Assembly (NCBI GenBank): GCA_038207265.1
Contig: JBBQZZ010000002.1
Location: 124,001 to 188,000, forward strand
Length of the DNA: 64,000 bases
Source of the DNA: JACMLD01 sp038207265
GTDB taxonomy: Bacteria; Bacteroidota; Bacteroidia; Chitinophagales; Chitinophagaceae
Direction of reading: 5' to 3'
Positions 14,109 to 23,872 of the stretch are shown here, in pieces. Within the stretch, counting starts at the first letter, position 1; each line of letters starts with the position of its first letter. The position numbers were made by a program, and so were the translations under genes. The notes below the pieces were generated by a model. It was given only the letters and a program-made list of their open reading frames with translations, did no database searches and had not been told where the DNA came from.

Positions 14109-16496
14109 TTAAAATGCTTTCTTCCCTTCCTTTTTCTCTTCTGCTTTTTGCATGGGGTTGTTGGCATTATTGGTAGCCCGTAATCCGTTTTGTTTCATCT
14201 TGAATGACTGGAATTTACTGGGTTCATCTGCTATTTTGGGCCAGCTGTTATTTGAAGTGTTGATATCAGCCGTTTCTTTCATTGGATCCAACTGTACATT
14301 GGTAACTTTTTTATCTTTCATAAAAGTCTTTATCACTTTGCCTTCATTCTTTCTCCAGATTTGAGCAGGTATCCTTTCTATTTCTTTGGTACCATCTTCA
14401 TAGGTCCATTCCAGTATAATCGGCATTACCAATCCGCCCTTATTGCTGAATGTAATTTCATAAAAATGTTTATTGGACAGTTTTTGTTTCAATGCATCAT
14501 CCATTGGTTCAACATTTGCTTTTATTGGCACCGCGTATTTGCTTGTATCTATATTTTCTAATCCGCGATTGTAGCGCCAATAGAAATCACGCAACGTTGA
14601 GTCGGCATCTGTAGCAAATGATATGTTCTTGTCTTCACGGTTGCGCACTTTTGAAATATCATCAAATGTACTTCCTGCAGGTTTTGACACAGGGCGCATT
14701 ACTGTAGTATCTTTTACTCCCTGCGTAGGTATAAAATCCATATCTGCTTTAAAATACTTTACGGTATCCATTGAAATGTCACAGGCATCTGTACCATAGA
14801 ACCAGCCTCTCCAGAACCAATCCAAATCTTCACCACTGGCGTCTTCCAGGGTACGAAATAAATCCCCTGGTTCAGGATGTTTGAAAGCCCAGCGTCTTGC
14901 ATATTCTTTAAAAGCATAATCAAATAATTCCCTTCCCATAATTGTCTCACGCAAAATATTCAAACCGGTTGCCGGTTTGGTATATGCATTGGGTCCGAAC
15001 CCGATAATGTTTTCTGAATTCGACATAATGGGCTCCAGTTGATCCTTGGGCAAACGCATGTAATCTGTAATTGTCCAGGCTGGCCCACCCCGTGTAGGAA
15101 ATTTATTATCCCATAACTCCTCTGTGAGGTATTCAACAAAAGAGTTCAAACCCTCGTCCATCCAGCTCCATTGTCTTTCATCACTGTTTATGATCATCGG
15201 AAAGAAATTATGACCCACTTCGTGAATAACCACACCCAGCATGCCATACTTGGTGGCTTCGCTATAGGTTCCATCTTTTTCGGTACGTCCGTAATTGAAG
15301 CAAATCATCGGGTATTCCATTCCGTTAGCCGCTTCCACGCTTTGCGCTACCGGGTAAGGGAATGGTATGGTGAATTTAGAATAGGTTTTGATGGTATGCG
15401 CTACCGCCTTTGTAGACATCTTGCGGTAAAGCCCATACGCTTCTTTACCATAGTAACTCATGCACATTACTTTCTTTCCTTCTACATATGCTGGCATTGC
15501 GTCCCACACAAATTTGCGGGAAGAGCCCCAGGCAAAATCACGTACATTATCTGCCTTGAATATCCAGGTTTTTTTTGCTTTACTTTTTTGTTTTTCGGCT
15601 GCTTTTGCTTCATCCAGTGTAACAACTTCTATTGGTTCTTTAACGGTCTGCGCTTTTTGCCAGCGTGCATATTGAGCGGGACTCAAAACTTGCTGGTAAT
15701 TCTGGCACTCGCCGGTTGCACCAATGATATGATCTGCCGGTACGGTCATTTGTACTTTAAAATTGCCAAAAGTTAATGCAAATTCACCCCGTCCGGTAAA
15801 CTGGTGGTTTTGCCATCCCTGGAAATCACTGTACACGCAAAGGCGCGGATACCATTGGGTAATTGTGAAAAGATGATTGCCATCTTCCGGAAAGTATTCA
15901 TATCCACCCCGGCCGCCAATGCTCATGCGATCAGATATTTTATAGTTCCAGTCTATTTTAAATATGAATTGTTGTCCCGGTTTCAATATAGCAGGAAGTT
16001 CAAGTCGCATCATGGTTTTGTTGACTGTGTATTTAAGCGGCTTTCCCAATGCATCAGTAACTTTTAGAAGGTTAACGCCATAGTCATTTTCTTTTTTTGC
16101 ATTTTCCATGCGGTTCAAACCAAGATCGGAAATTGTTTTTGGCATGGCCCCACCATCCTGGTAATTGGCATTTTTATTTGAACTGTGTTCGTTTTCATCT
16201 AACTGAAGCCAAAGAAAGGTCAGTTGATTGGGTGAATTATTAAAATAGGTGACAGTTTCACTGCCATTCAATTTCAAGTTGGGTTCATCCAGTTCTGCTT
16301 TGATATCATAATCGCAGCGTTGCTGCCAGTATTTGGGACCCGGTGCGCCGCTGGCGGTGCGATATTCATTGGGTGTGGGTAGTATAGTTCCCAGTTGTTC
16401 AAACTTATTACCATGGTTTGAACCGGGATTGTTTTGTGCCAAGGATGCATTACACAATCCAACTGCTGCGAACAGGAACAGAAAATACTTTCTCAT
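14109..16496 (-). CDS. M1 family zinc metallopeptidase, secreted
   Basis: 795 residues. Signal peptide MRKYFLFLFAAVGLCNASLA; an aminopeptidase-N-like N-terminal beta domain (about 60-330); the catalytic zinc motif HEVGH at about 425 with the downstream Glu of DEGLNSFVEYLTEE about 20 residues later. The usual GAMEN exopeptidase motif is replaced by NGMEYPM. C-terminal part with beta and charged segments ends in a Lys/Glu-rich tail. It probably cleaves peptides in the periplasm or at the surface. It overlaps the upstream HupE-like gene by 47 bases and so is translated from the same mRNA; the HupE/DUF6702/M1 group recurs in Bacteroidota. Specificity unknown. Confidence 0.88.
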   Translation of the reverse strand: MRKYFLFLFAAVGLCNASLAQNNPGSNHGNKFEQLGTILPTPNEYRTASGAPGPKYWQQRCDYDIKAELDEPNLKLNGSETVTYFNNSPNQLTFLWLQLDENEHSSNKNANYQDGGAMPKTISDLGLNRMENAKKENDYGVNLLKVTDALGKPLKYTVNKTMMRLELPAILKPGQQFIFKIDWNYKISDRMSIGGRGGYEYFPEDGNHLFTITQWYPRLCVYSDFQGWQNHQFTGRGEFALTFGNFKVQMTVPADHIIGATGECQNYQQVLSPAQYARWQKAQTVKEPIEVVTLDEAKAAEKQKSKAKKTWIFKADNVRDFAWGSSRKFVWDAMPAYVEGKKVMCMSYYGKEAYGLYRKMSTKAVAHTIKTYSKFTIPFPYPVAQSVEAANGMEYPMICFNYGRTEKDGTYSEATKYGMLGVVIHEVGHNFFPMIINSDERQWSWMDEGLNSFVEYLTEELWDNKFPTRGGPAWTITDYMRLPKDQLEPIMSNSENIIGFGPNAYTKPATGLNILRETIMGRELFDYAFKEYARRWAFKHPEPGDLFRTLEDASGEDLDWFWRGWFYGTDACDISMDTVKYFKADMDFIPTQGVKDTTVMRPVSKPAGSTFDDISKVRNREDKNISFATDADSTLRDFYWRYNRGLENIDTSKYAVPIKANVEPMDDALKQKLSNKHFYEITFSNKGGLVMPIILEWTYEDGTKEIERIPAQIWRKNEGKVIKTFMKDKKVTNVQLDPMKETADINTSNNSWPKIADEPSKFQSFKMKQNGLRATNNANNPMQKAEEKKEGKKAF

Positions 16497-17088
16497 TGCT
16501 TATGTTTTTTTTATGCGGAAATCTTTCAAATGCCATTTTGATGGATACAACTAAGATAAGAAGCGAAGCTATCCTAATCCACCCTAACCGGGAAATTTTT
16601 AACACCTGCACCAATAGGAATGACAGGAACAATACAATAGCTACTACCAGCAGTTGTGCTAGTTCTATTCCGGCATTGAATGCAAACAAATGAGCCACCA
16701 ACCCGGTTTTGCCTTCCAAATCCAGAAAAGAACTGGCATAGGCAAGACCATGTATCAATCCAAAAAACAATGCAAAAAAATAAATCAGGGGTAATTTGTT
16801 TTGCTGTATTGTTTTTTTTTGCAACATATTATTAAGTGCAGTAGCAACAATCGTAAGCGGGATTAAAAATTCCACCCATTTAACCGGAACGCTAACATAG
16901 TTCAGCGCGCTTAATGCAAGGGTGATGGAATGGCCAATCGTAAATGCAGTCACCAGCACAGCTACTTTCTTCCAATCCTGCCACAGGTAGCGCAGGCAAA
17001 GGGCCATAACAAAGAGAATGTGATCCAGGGCTTGCCATGTGAGGATATGATCAGTACCCAGACTAAAATATAATCTGAAATCGTTCAT
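16450..17088 (-). CDS. HupE/UreJ family membrane protein
   Basis: 212 residues, about six membrane segments. Seen: GTDHILTWQALDHILFVMALCL with the family His-rich start (HI..DHILF), TAFTIGHSITLALS (the conserved GHS), and FGLIHGLAYASSF. HupE/UreJ proteins are thought to be nickel or cobalt permeases, but there is no hydrogenase or urease gene here, so the cargo is open. The C terminus overlaps the M1 peptidase start by 47 bases. The DUF6702 gene at 17196 is divergent, with a 107-base shared promoter region; the two families are frequent neighbours in this phylum. Confidence 0.82.
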   Translation of the reverse strand: MNDFRLYFSLGTDHILTWQALDHILFVMALCLRYLWQDWKKVAVLVTAFTIGHSITLALSALNYVSVPVKWVEFLIPLTIVATALNNMLQKKTIQQNKLPLIYFFALFFGLIHGLAYASSFLDLEGKTGLVAHLFAFNAGIELAQLLVVAIVLFLSFLLVQVLKISRLGWIRIASLLILVVSIKMAFERFPHKKNISNEKVFSVPVRSSWIV

Positions 17089-17195
17089 AATCGGTTACCC
17101 CTATACGCTGGTACACAAAAAAGGGTTTTAACGTTTATCCTGATTAAGCATGGAAAATAATCAAGAGATTTGTACCAGAAAAATTTTATTTAACA

Positions 17196-17681
17196 ATGGT
17201 TGCATCATTCTACAAATGGTTAACAGTTGGTGTTTTGTCAGTGGTTCATCCTTTTTTTGTAAGTGTTACTGAAATCAATCACAATGCAAAGGAGAAAACC
17301 CTGGAGATTTCCTGCAAAATGTTTTTAGATGATACTGAGAAAATACTTAAAAAAGAAGGCAATACCGTTGAATTAAGCAATCCAAAAGATCCTAAAAAAG
17401 TTCAGCAACTAATTGCCAATTACGTTAAAAAGCACTTGCAGTTTAAATTGGATGGCAAACCGGCTGTCCTTGAATTTATTGGATATGAAGTGGAAGGCGC
17501 TTCTGTATGGAGCTACTACCAGGTAAATAATATAGCTACAGTCCATAAGATCGATATCAGCAATAATATTTTATATGAATTGTACGATACCCAGATCAGT
17601 ATCATGCATGCCCAGGTGGGAGGTAACAAAAAAAGTACGAAGGTCACCAACCCCGAAGCGAATGTGAGTTTTGAATTTTAG
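17196..17681 (+). CDS. DUF6702 family protein
   Basis: 161 residues. An N-terminal hydrophobic stretch (FYKWLTVGVLSVVHPFF) is probably an uncleaved or cleaved signal; then the family motif HPFFVSVTEINHNAKEKTLEISCKMFLDD. It is likely periplasmic and beta-sandwich in form. Function unknown. It is divergent from the HupE-like gene and next to the M1 peptidase operon, which suggests a joint role in envelope metal or peptide handling (inference). Confidence 0.8.
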   Translation: MVASFYKWLTVGVLSVVHPFFVSVTEINHNAKEKTLEISCKMFLDDTEKILKKEGNTVELSNPKDPKKVQQLIANYVKKHLQFKLDGKPAVLEFIGYEVEGASVWSYYQVNNIATVHKIDISNNILYELYDTQISIMHAQVGGNKKSTKVTNPEANVSFEF

Positions 17682-17746
17682 GCAGATACTGGAGACCTAT
17701 AGAGAAATACCGTGTAAATTGTTTTTGTTATATTGAAAGTGTTTGT

Positions 17747-18592
17747 TCAGTTAGAAGCAGAACGACTGAATTGTAACATCCACTCATAAATATTTTTCCC
17801 GTTACATTCTTTGCTGGCAGGATCGGTTGCCTTTGTCCATGCATCATGGCCACCTGCGGGCCAGATAGTTTGCTTTGCTTCCACTTTTGGATTAAAAGAG
17901 TTGATATTGCCGACAATACTGGTTGTTGCTGATACATCAATGATTGTATCATCACTGTTGTGGAAAGCCCAGACAGGAAGATGGGCATTCGCAATAATGC
18001 CACAGCGTTCACGCGATAACCACATGGCCCCGGAAACAGATACTACAGCAGCCACACGATTTGGATTCACCGTGGCATAATCAATGGCCGCACCCCCACC
18101 CATACTTACTCCGGCAATATAAATTCTTGTTATATCAACCCGAAGGTTTTTTACAGCATAATCAATCATTGCGTCAATATCGGAGGCCTGGGGCCATTGT
18201 TTAAACTGCGGAGATAAGACAATGAACGAAAAATCATCGCCCTTCACTCTAAATACAGAAGGAAATTTCTTTTGATTTATCAACGAGGGCAGCGAACCTG
18301 AAAGCAATTTTGATAAATCGCTTCTGCCATTACCGGTTTGATCAACATCATGAAGAAAAATCAGCAACGGATATTTATGGGTATTTCCCAAATTATAATT
18401 TACTGGTGTTGATTCGTAAAACCCGGCTATATTATCGGTAATGGATAAATTAACGCCGGTAAGGAATGGTGATTCCGAAACTAGTTTATTGGCCGTTATT
18501 ACTGATTTTGTTATAGAGGATTCTTTTTGGCAACTGTATATCAGGAGGCTGGTGCATAATAATGAAAATAGGAACTTTAAAGCGATCTTCAT
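17747..18592 (-). CDS. Alpha/beta hydrolase lipoprotein (PHB depolymerase/feruloyl-esterase-like)
   Basis: 281 residues from ATG 18592; an earlier start at 18643 would put 17 residues before the signal peptide. Lipobox LLIYSC follows a hydrophobic stretch (FLFSLLCTSLLI). The esterase core has the nucleophile elbow GVSMGGG and the typical first strand YPLLIFLHDVDQTGNG; a final His is in PAGGHDAW. It resembles polyhydroxybutyrate depolymerase or acyl esterases of Bacteroidota carbohydrate use. Substrate unknown. Stands alone; the terminator at 18669-18710 separates it from the upstream CNNM gene. Confidence 0.8.
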   Translation of the reverse strand: MKIALKFLFSLLCTSLLIYSCQKESSITKSVITANKLVSESPFLTGVNLSITDNIAGFYESTPVNYNLGNTHKYPLLIFLHDVDQTGNGRSDLSKLLSGSLPSLINQKKFPSVFRVKGDDFSFIVLSPQFKQWPQASDIDAMIDYAVKNLRVDITRIYIAGVSMGGGAAIDYATVNPNRVAAVVSVSGAMWLSRERCGIIANAHLPVWAFHNSDDTIIDVSATTSIVGNINSFNPKVEAKQTIWPAGGHDAWTKATDPASKECNGKNIYEWMLQFSRSASN

Positions 18593-18918
18593 AGCAAAGG
18601 GATTTTTTATAAAACGGAATAAAGGCGGTATTATTTTCTCCATTGGTATAGGTTCATTGGAGTTGCAGAAAAAAAAACCGGAACCCGGGACGAAGTCTCT
18701 GGGTTCCGGTGGTTAATCATAGGTCTGCTAAAATCTATAGATAGAGTGGCAGGAATCTGAAAGCTTAAATGAGGAACAGGTTTGCAATGGAATCTTACGT
18801 TGTGTTTCTGAAAAATGTTAGAACAGGTTTTCAAACACCATACCATAAAAGGTTAACAGAAAGATTGTTGACAGATGTCAAGAGAGATTGTGAATGGAGG
18901 ATTAAAAAATGTGGAAAA
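18593..18918. other. Intergenic region with one terminator
   Basis: Besides the hairpin at 18669-18710 I see nothing in it: no ORF of note and no repeat. It must contain the promoter of the esterase gene. Confidence 0.5.
18669..18710 (-). terminator. Terminator of the PAP2-CNNM transcript
   Basis: 10-bp perfect stem ACCGGAACCC / GGGTTCCGGT with a 14-base loop; on the minus strand it is followed by a run of eight T. It lies about 210 bases after the CNNM gene stop. Confidence 0.8.
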
Positions 18919-20223
18919 CTATGCGTCTTCTTCCATTTCTTTTTTTAATTCATTGCTGATATTAACCAGCACTTTGTCGATGCGCTGCGCATCCATATCT
19001 ACTATTTCAAAACCGAATCCCCTCCAGTTTAATTTCTCACCTGTACGGGGAATGCGTTCCAGTTCATGTAATATAAACCCAGCCAATGTATCGAAATCAT
19101 GTTCACCTTCATTCATCCATTCCGTTTTTTCAAAACGGGTGAGGAAATCATAAAAAGGTATTTGTCCGTCCACAAGGTAAGAGCCGTCTTCCCGTTGAAC
19201 AATTTCATAGTCCGGGATATCAGGTTCAGGAATATCTCCTACTATTGCCTCCAGTATATCATTTAATGTGATCAATCCCAGCATGCTTCCATATTCGTCT
19301 ACCACAAAGCAGGAATGTGTTTTATTTTCTTTGAATTTTTCTAAAACCTGGTAGGCTGTATTGTTTTCCGGAACAAACAATGCCGGTTTAATTATTTGTC
19401 TGAAGGGGGTGTCATCTGCCGTTACGTAAAGATCTTTAATCGATACAATACCTTTTATGTTATCAATTTCGCCGTCGCAGATAGCGTAGACAGAATGGGG
19501 CTCACGACTGATCTTATCCTTGATAATATCCTCATTTTCGTTCAAATCAAACCATACAATATCACTTCGGTGAGTCATTATAGAAGTAATATTTCTATCG
19601 CCCAGGTGAAATACTCTTTCAATTATTTCCTGTTCTGCTTCATCAATGGTTCCCTGTTCCGTTCCTTCACTGATAATAGCCTTGATCTCATCTTCAGTTA
19701 CGGATTCATCCTTGGAAGAGGATATTTTAAAAAAGCGAAAAAAAATAGTACTTGTTTTATTGAGAAGCCAGACAATGGGATGAGTAAACCTCGCAAACAA
19801 AATCATTGGACGAGCTACCAGCCGCGCTATTCGCTCCGCTTTTTGTAAACCAATTCTTTTTGGTATGAGTTCGCCAAAAATAATAGACAGGAATGTAACG
19901 ATAATAACTATAATGGTAGTGGAGATGGTGCCGGCATAAGGTTTAAATATTTCAATTTTTTCAACTACCGGTTTCAGATATACGCCAAAGCGTTCGCCCG
20001 AATAAACACCTGTTAAAATGGCAACCAATGTAATACCTATTTGTGCCGCAGATAAAAACAAATCGGGGTTATTGGCAAGGTCGAGTGCAACTCTTGAAAG
20101 CGTATCTCCTTTACCCGCCAGGTTTTCAAGTCTTGATTTGCGCGCTGACACCAACGCTATTTCCGACATAACAAACAATCCGTTTAAAAAAATAAGAGAA
20201 AAAAGTATAAAAACGTCTGTCAT
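18919..20223 (-). CDS. CNNM/CorC (hemolysin C) family transporter
   Basis: 434 residues: an N-terminal DUF21/CNNM membrane domain with about four segments (LFSLIFLNGLFVMSEIALVS ... IIFGELIPKRIGL), then a pair of CBS domains (about 200-330; TSIMTHRSDIVWFDL, SCFVVDEYGSMLGLITLNDIL), then the C-terminal CorC_HlyC domain (DGSYLVDGQIPFYDF, WRGFGFEIVDMDAQRIDKV). The family is linked to Mg2+ (or Co2+) efflux; older names call it hemolysin without good cause. It overlaps the PAP2 stop codon by one base (TAATG), so the two are co-translated. Confidence 0.88.
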   Translation of the reverse strand: MTDVFILFSLIFLNGLFVMSEIALVSARKSRLENLAGKGDTLSRVALDLANNPDLFLSAAQIGITLVAILTGVYSGERFGVYLKPVVEKIEIFKPYAGTISTTIIVIIVTFLSIIFGELIPKRIGLQKAERIARLVARPMILFARFTHPIVWLLNKTSTIFFRFFKISSSKDESVTEDEIKAIISEGTEQGTIDEAEQEIIERVFHLGDRNITSIMTHRSDIVWFDLNENEDIIKDKISREPHSVYAICDGEIDNIKGIVSIKDLYVTADDTPFRQIIKPALFVPENNTAYQVLEKFKENKTHSCFVVDEYGSMLGLITLNDILEAIVGDIPEPDIPDYEIVQREDGSYLVDGQIPFYDFLTRFEKTEWMNEGEHDFDTLAGFILHELERIPRTGEKLNWRGFGFEIVDMDAQRIDKVLVNISNELKKEMEEDA

Positions 20224-20837
20224 TAAGCTGTTTTGTTTTGTAAACTAAGCAATCCTGCGTAATTATTAAAAAAACGCGCCATAAAATAACCGGCCACTGA
20301 ACCCAGCAAGGCACCTGAAAAAACGTCGAATGGATAATGTACACCCACATATACCTGGGTATAACATACAATAAAAGCCCAGGCATAAAACAAATAAATC
20401 CACGGAGATGTATACCTGCGCATGGTTAAGATGATGAATACGGCCAATCCAAAATGGTTGGCTGCATGCGAAGAAGTAAAACTTGAACTCTGTGGACAGT
20501 AATTAGCGAGTATATGAATGTTGCCTGACAAGTCCGGATTCTGGCAAGGTCTTAACCGGAAAATGTTTTCTTTAATAAGGCGACTGCTGATCAAATCTGT
20601 TAATGCGACAGTACAAATACCAAATAAAAACCACAGCCAACCACGCTTGCCGAAATTTAAAACAGCAAATACCAGTATAAACAAATAAAGCGGCGCCCAA
20701 AAATTAGCTTCACGCATGAAAGGTAATACGGCGTCAAAAAACGGGTTCGACGTTTTATTGTTTACCAGGAAAAATAGTTTCCTGTCAAGTGGTTCAATAG
20801 TGCTGAACCAATTGGCAGTTGTCTGTAAAAAAAACAT
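20223..20837 (-). CDS. PAP2 family membrane phosphatase
   Basis: 204 residues with five to six membrane segments and the three acid-phosphatase motifs: KENIFRLRPCQNP (K-x6-RP), SSSFTSSHAANHFG (the PSGH equivalent, here TSSH), and YVGVHYPFDVFSGALLG (SR-x5-H-x3-D equivalent). It should dephosphorylate a lipid phosphate such as undecaprenyl pyrophosphate or phosphatidic acid at the periplasmic face. It is the first gene of a two-gene operon with the CNNM protein and divergent from the sulfatase gene. Confidence 0.88.
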   Translation of the reverse strand: MFFLQTTANWFSTIEPLDRKLFFLVNNKTSNPFFDAVLPFMREANFWAPLYLFILVFAVLNFGKRGWLWFLFGICTVALTDLISSRLIKENIFRLRPCQNPDLSGNIHILANYCPQSSSFTSSHAANHFGLAVFIILTMRRYTSPWIYLFYAWAFIVCYTQVYVGVHYPFDVFSGALLGSVAGYFMARFFNNYAGLLSLQNKTA

Positions 20838-20903
20838 GTTGTAAAAGTAATCAGTAAAGTTGAGTGTTGATTTTAAAGTATTTTACATTCATTTTATAAC
20901 GAT

Positions 20904-22895
20904 ATGCAGAAAATTCCCCGCCTTGTTCGTTGGATATTGAGCGTTGCACTCTTTCTTTTTGTGCTGATGTTTGTAATGCGGCTTTGTGCCTACTGGACTT
21001 TCAAACCTGCAGAAATGTCTTTTTCTTCTGTTTCAAAAGCGTTATGGCTTGGTTTTCGATTTGATGCGCGGGAAGTTGGTATTTTTTGTTTGTTGCTATT
21101 GATGGTTGGTTCGATAAAGCCATTCCATCCCTTTAATACAGGGCTTGGTAAAAGGATTACATTATCAATGCTCCTGATTGCTTTGTTATCAATGGTAGTA
21201 TTTTATGTATTTGACTTTCTGCATTTTCGGTACTTGTTACAAAGGTTAAATGCAAGTGCCTTAAGTTTTTTAGCAGATGCAAAAATTTCGGCCGGCATGG
21301 TATGGCAAACGTATCCTGTCATCAGAATCCTGATTGCTATGCTGGTGTCGCTGTTTGTTTTATACAGAATCGGGTTAATGATTTATAAACGGATTGAAAA
21401 GTCTGCCTATACAAGTGGGAAAGCAAATCGAATGGGTTGGGGGATAGTTGTTTTCTTTCTTTGCAGCCTGTCAATTTTCGGAAGAATAGGGCAATTTCCG
21501 TTGCGCTGGAGCGATGCCTTTGATCTGGGTAGCGATTTCCAGGCTAACCTGGCCCTTAATCCTTTTCAATCTTTTTTTAGTTCACTTAGCTTTCGTTCTT
21601 CTTCCTTCGATATTGGAAAAGTGAAAAAGTATTACCCGCTGATGAGTTCCTATCTGGGCATCACCACAACAGATACTTCAAAGATTAGTTTTGAACGGTC
21701 AATCCGGGCCAGGCCTGAAACAACCCTTTCAATAAAACCTAATATCGTTTTGATCATTTGCGAATCATTTAGTGCTTATAAGAGTTCTATGTGGGGCAAC
21801 CCGCTGAATACAACGCCGTACATTAATGAATTGAGTAAACAGGGATTGTTTTTCGACAATTGCTTTACGCCCGCATATGGAACGGCCCGCGGTGTATGGG
21901 CAAGTATTACCGGTGTGCCGGATGTAGAGCTAACGAAAACGGCTAGCCGAAATCCCTCCATGGTAGATCAACACAGCATCATCAGCGATTTTGACGGTTA
22001 TGATCATTTTTATTTTTTGGGAGGAAGTACCAGTTGGGCGAACATCCGTGGTGTACTAACCAACAATATCAAAGATCTTCATTTGTACGAAGAACAGGAT
22101 TACAGTTCTCCTAAAATAGATGTCTGGGGAATCAGCGACAAAAATCTTTTCAAAGAAGCCAACAATGTTTTAAGGCAACAAAACAGTCCTTTTTTTGCGG
22201 TGATTCAAACCGCGGACAATCACCGGCCCTATACCATTGCAAAGGAGGATGCTATTGGGTTTGAAAAAATAAATTTCCCCGCGGATTCGTTGAAGAGATA
22301 TGGTTTTGATTCTAATGACGAGTTAAATGCTTTCCGGTTTACAGATTTTTGTGTTCAATCATTTATTGAGCGTGCGCGGAAAGAAAAATATTTCGACAAT
22401 ACTATTTTTATGTTTATCGGGGATCATGGCATTGGGGGCAATGCCGGCCACATGTTTCCAGCTGCATGGACAGAAAATGGACTTGTGCAGTACCATGTGC
22501 CGCTTTTATTTTATGCACCTAAGCTGATAACGCCTCAACGCCTGCATTGTGTGGCTTCCCAGGTAGATGTGCTACCAACGCTGGCCGGAATGGCAAATAT
22601 TTCCTATCGCAACACAACATTGGGCCGTGATCTTTTAGAGTCTTTCAAACAGGACAGCGGTAAAAATAATATTGCATTTATTGTAGATCCAAACACCAGG
22701 GATATGGGTGTCATTAAAGGAGAATGGTTCTATACCCGCAACTATGAAGGCAGCCGGCAAAAAATGTTATGGGCCGATTTTTCAAAAAAACAAAACGACA
22801 ATAAGCCAGACTCACTGAAAGAAGAATACAGCGAACTTACTAGTGCATTTTATGAAACTTCCCGTTTTTTGTTGAAGAATAACAAGAAGCAGTAA
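20904..22895 (+). CDS. LTA synthase-like sulfatase family membrane protein
   Basis: 663 residues: about five membrane segments in the first 220 residues, then a periplasmic alkaline-phosphatase/sulfatase domain beginning NIVLIICESFSAYKSSMWG. The catalytic Thr is in TPAYGTARGVWAS, and metal ligands are in FIGDHGIGGNAGH. The family includes lipoteichoic acid synthase, but in a diderm it more probably transfers phosphoglycerol or phosphoethanolamine to surface glycans or lipids (inference). Its stop codon directly abuts, without spacer, the stop codon of the convergent methyltransferase gene. Confidence 0.85.
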   Translation: MQKIPRLVRWILSVALFLFVLMFVMRLCAYWTFKPAEMSFSSVSKALWLGFRFDAREVGIFCLLLLMVGSIKPFHPFNTGLGKRITLSMLLIALLSMVVFYVFDFLHFRYLLQRLNASALSFLADAKISAGMVWQTYPVIRILIAMLVSLFVLYRIGLMIYKRIEKSAYTSGKANRMGWGIVVFFLCSLSIFGRIGQFPLRWSDAFDLGSDFQANLALNPFQSFFSSLSFRSSSFDIGKVKKYYPLMSSYLGITTTDTSKISFERSIRARPETTLSIKPNIVLIICESFSAYKSSMWGNPLNTTPYINELSKQGLFFDNCFTPAYGTARGVWASITGVPDVELTKTASRNPSMVDQHSIISDFDGYDHFYFLGGSTSWANIRGVLTNNIKDLHLYEEQDYSSPKIDVWGISDKNLFKEANNVLRQQNSPFFAVIQTADNHRPYTIAKEDAIGFEKINFPADSLKRYGFDSNDELNAFRFTDFCVQSFIERARKEKYFDNTIFMFIGDHGIGGNAGHMFPAAWTENGLVQYHVPLLFYAPKLITPQRLHCVASQVDVLPTLAGMANISYRNTTLGRDLLESFKQDSGKNNIAFIVDPNTRDMGVIKGEWFYTRNYEGSRQKMLWADFSKKQNDNKPDSLKEEYSELTSAFYETSRFLLKNNKKQ

Positions 22896-23645
22896 TCAAT
22901 TCAGCATTTTTTTAGCTATCATAATTAACCGGGGCGATTTTTTTACATCGTAGGGTCCAAGCTGATAGTCTCCAAAAACTTCCTGTATCTGCAGGTGATG
23001 AAATGCAAACATATCATTGAAATCACCTAGGCTGAATTTGGCTACTTTTTCAATAAATTCCAGCGGGGCTGGCAGTTTAAAATCTTTAATTATGATCTTT
23101 TTATAGAAATGTGTTTCATCAAACCATTTAGTCAGGTGATAAATTACGCCATCGATTTCTTTTTCAGATTCGTGTACCAGGTTATCTTCAGCCCAATGCA
23201 CGTTAAGATAATCCAATACCAGGTTACCACCTGGTTTCAAGGCATTGGCAATTGTACGTATTGCATTATAATGTTCCCGCTCTGTCCGGAAATACCCAAA
23301 ACTGGTAAACAAATTAAACGCAAAGTCAAAATAGTTGATCCAGAATGGCAGGCGCATATCGTGTTGAAAGAATTGCAGATTTCCTGTTTCAAATTTTTTG
23401 GCGAATGCAATATTATCTACAGAGAGATCTATACCAGTCACATCATAATTTTCTGCAGCTAAGATTTTAGCATGCCTTCCTCTGCCGCAGGCTATGTCTA
23501 CCAATCGCGCAGCTTCTGAGGGTTGTAAATAGTTAAGCAAAAGTTTAATAAACGAAGCAGCTTCCTTTTCATCGCGCTGGAAATACAGTTGGTGGTAATA
23601 GGGAGAGTTAAACCAGGTTTTAAACCAGGTGTCCGGTAAGTTCAT
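22896..23645 (-). CDS. Class I SAM-dependent methyltransferase
   Basis: 249 residues from ATG 23645 (MNLPDTWFKTWFNSPYYHQLY), preferred over an upstream start at 23693 because this N terminus is common in the Bacteroidota homologues. Motif I is LVDIACGRGRHAKILA, followed by VTGIDLSVDNIAFA and a post-motif PGGNLVLDYLN. It is a small-molecule type methyltransferase; the substrate cannot be told. No operon partner; it is divergent from glmM and convergent with the sulfatase gene. Confidence 0.82.
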   Translation of the reverse strand: MNLPDTWFKTWFNSPYYHQLYFQRDEKEAASFIKLLLNYLQPSEAARLVDIACGRGRHAKILAAENYDVTGIDLSVDNIAFAKKFETGNLQFFQHDMRLPFWINYFDFAFNLFTSFGYFRTEREHYNAIRTIANALKPGGNLVLDYLNVHWAEDNLVHESEKEIDGVIYHLTKWFDETHFYKKIIIKDFKLPAPLEFIEKVAKFSLGDFNDMFAFHHLQIQEVFGDYQLGPYDVKKSPRLIMIAKKMLN

Positions 23646-23872
23646 ACCTGAAATTTTGTCAAAAATACCGGCGAAAATCAAATGCCGGAACATTGTGTGA
23701 TGAATGTGAATATTTAAACAAGGCTGATCCGGGTTCTGGCATTTAACTTGTTAATACAATTAATCACAATAGTTACCACTTCCGTGTATAACTTTTTTCC
23801 AATTCTGTGAACTGGCTCCCGCTCTATTATTGATAATAACTTATTTTCGTAAGTAAGTAAACCTTTTTAACC

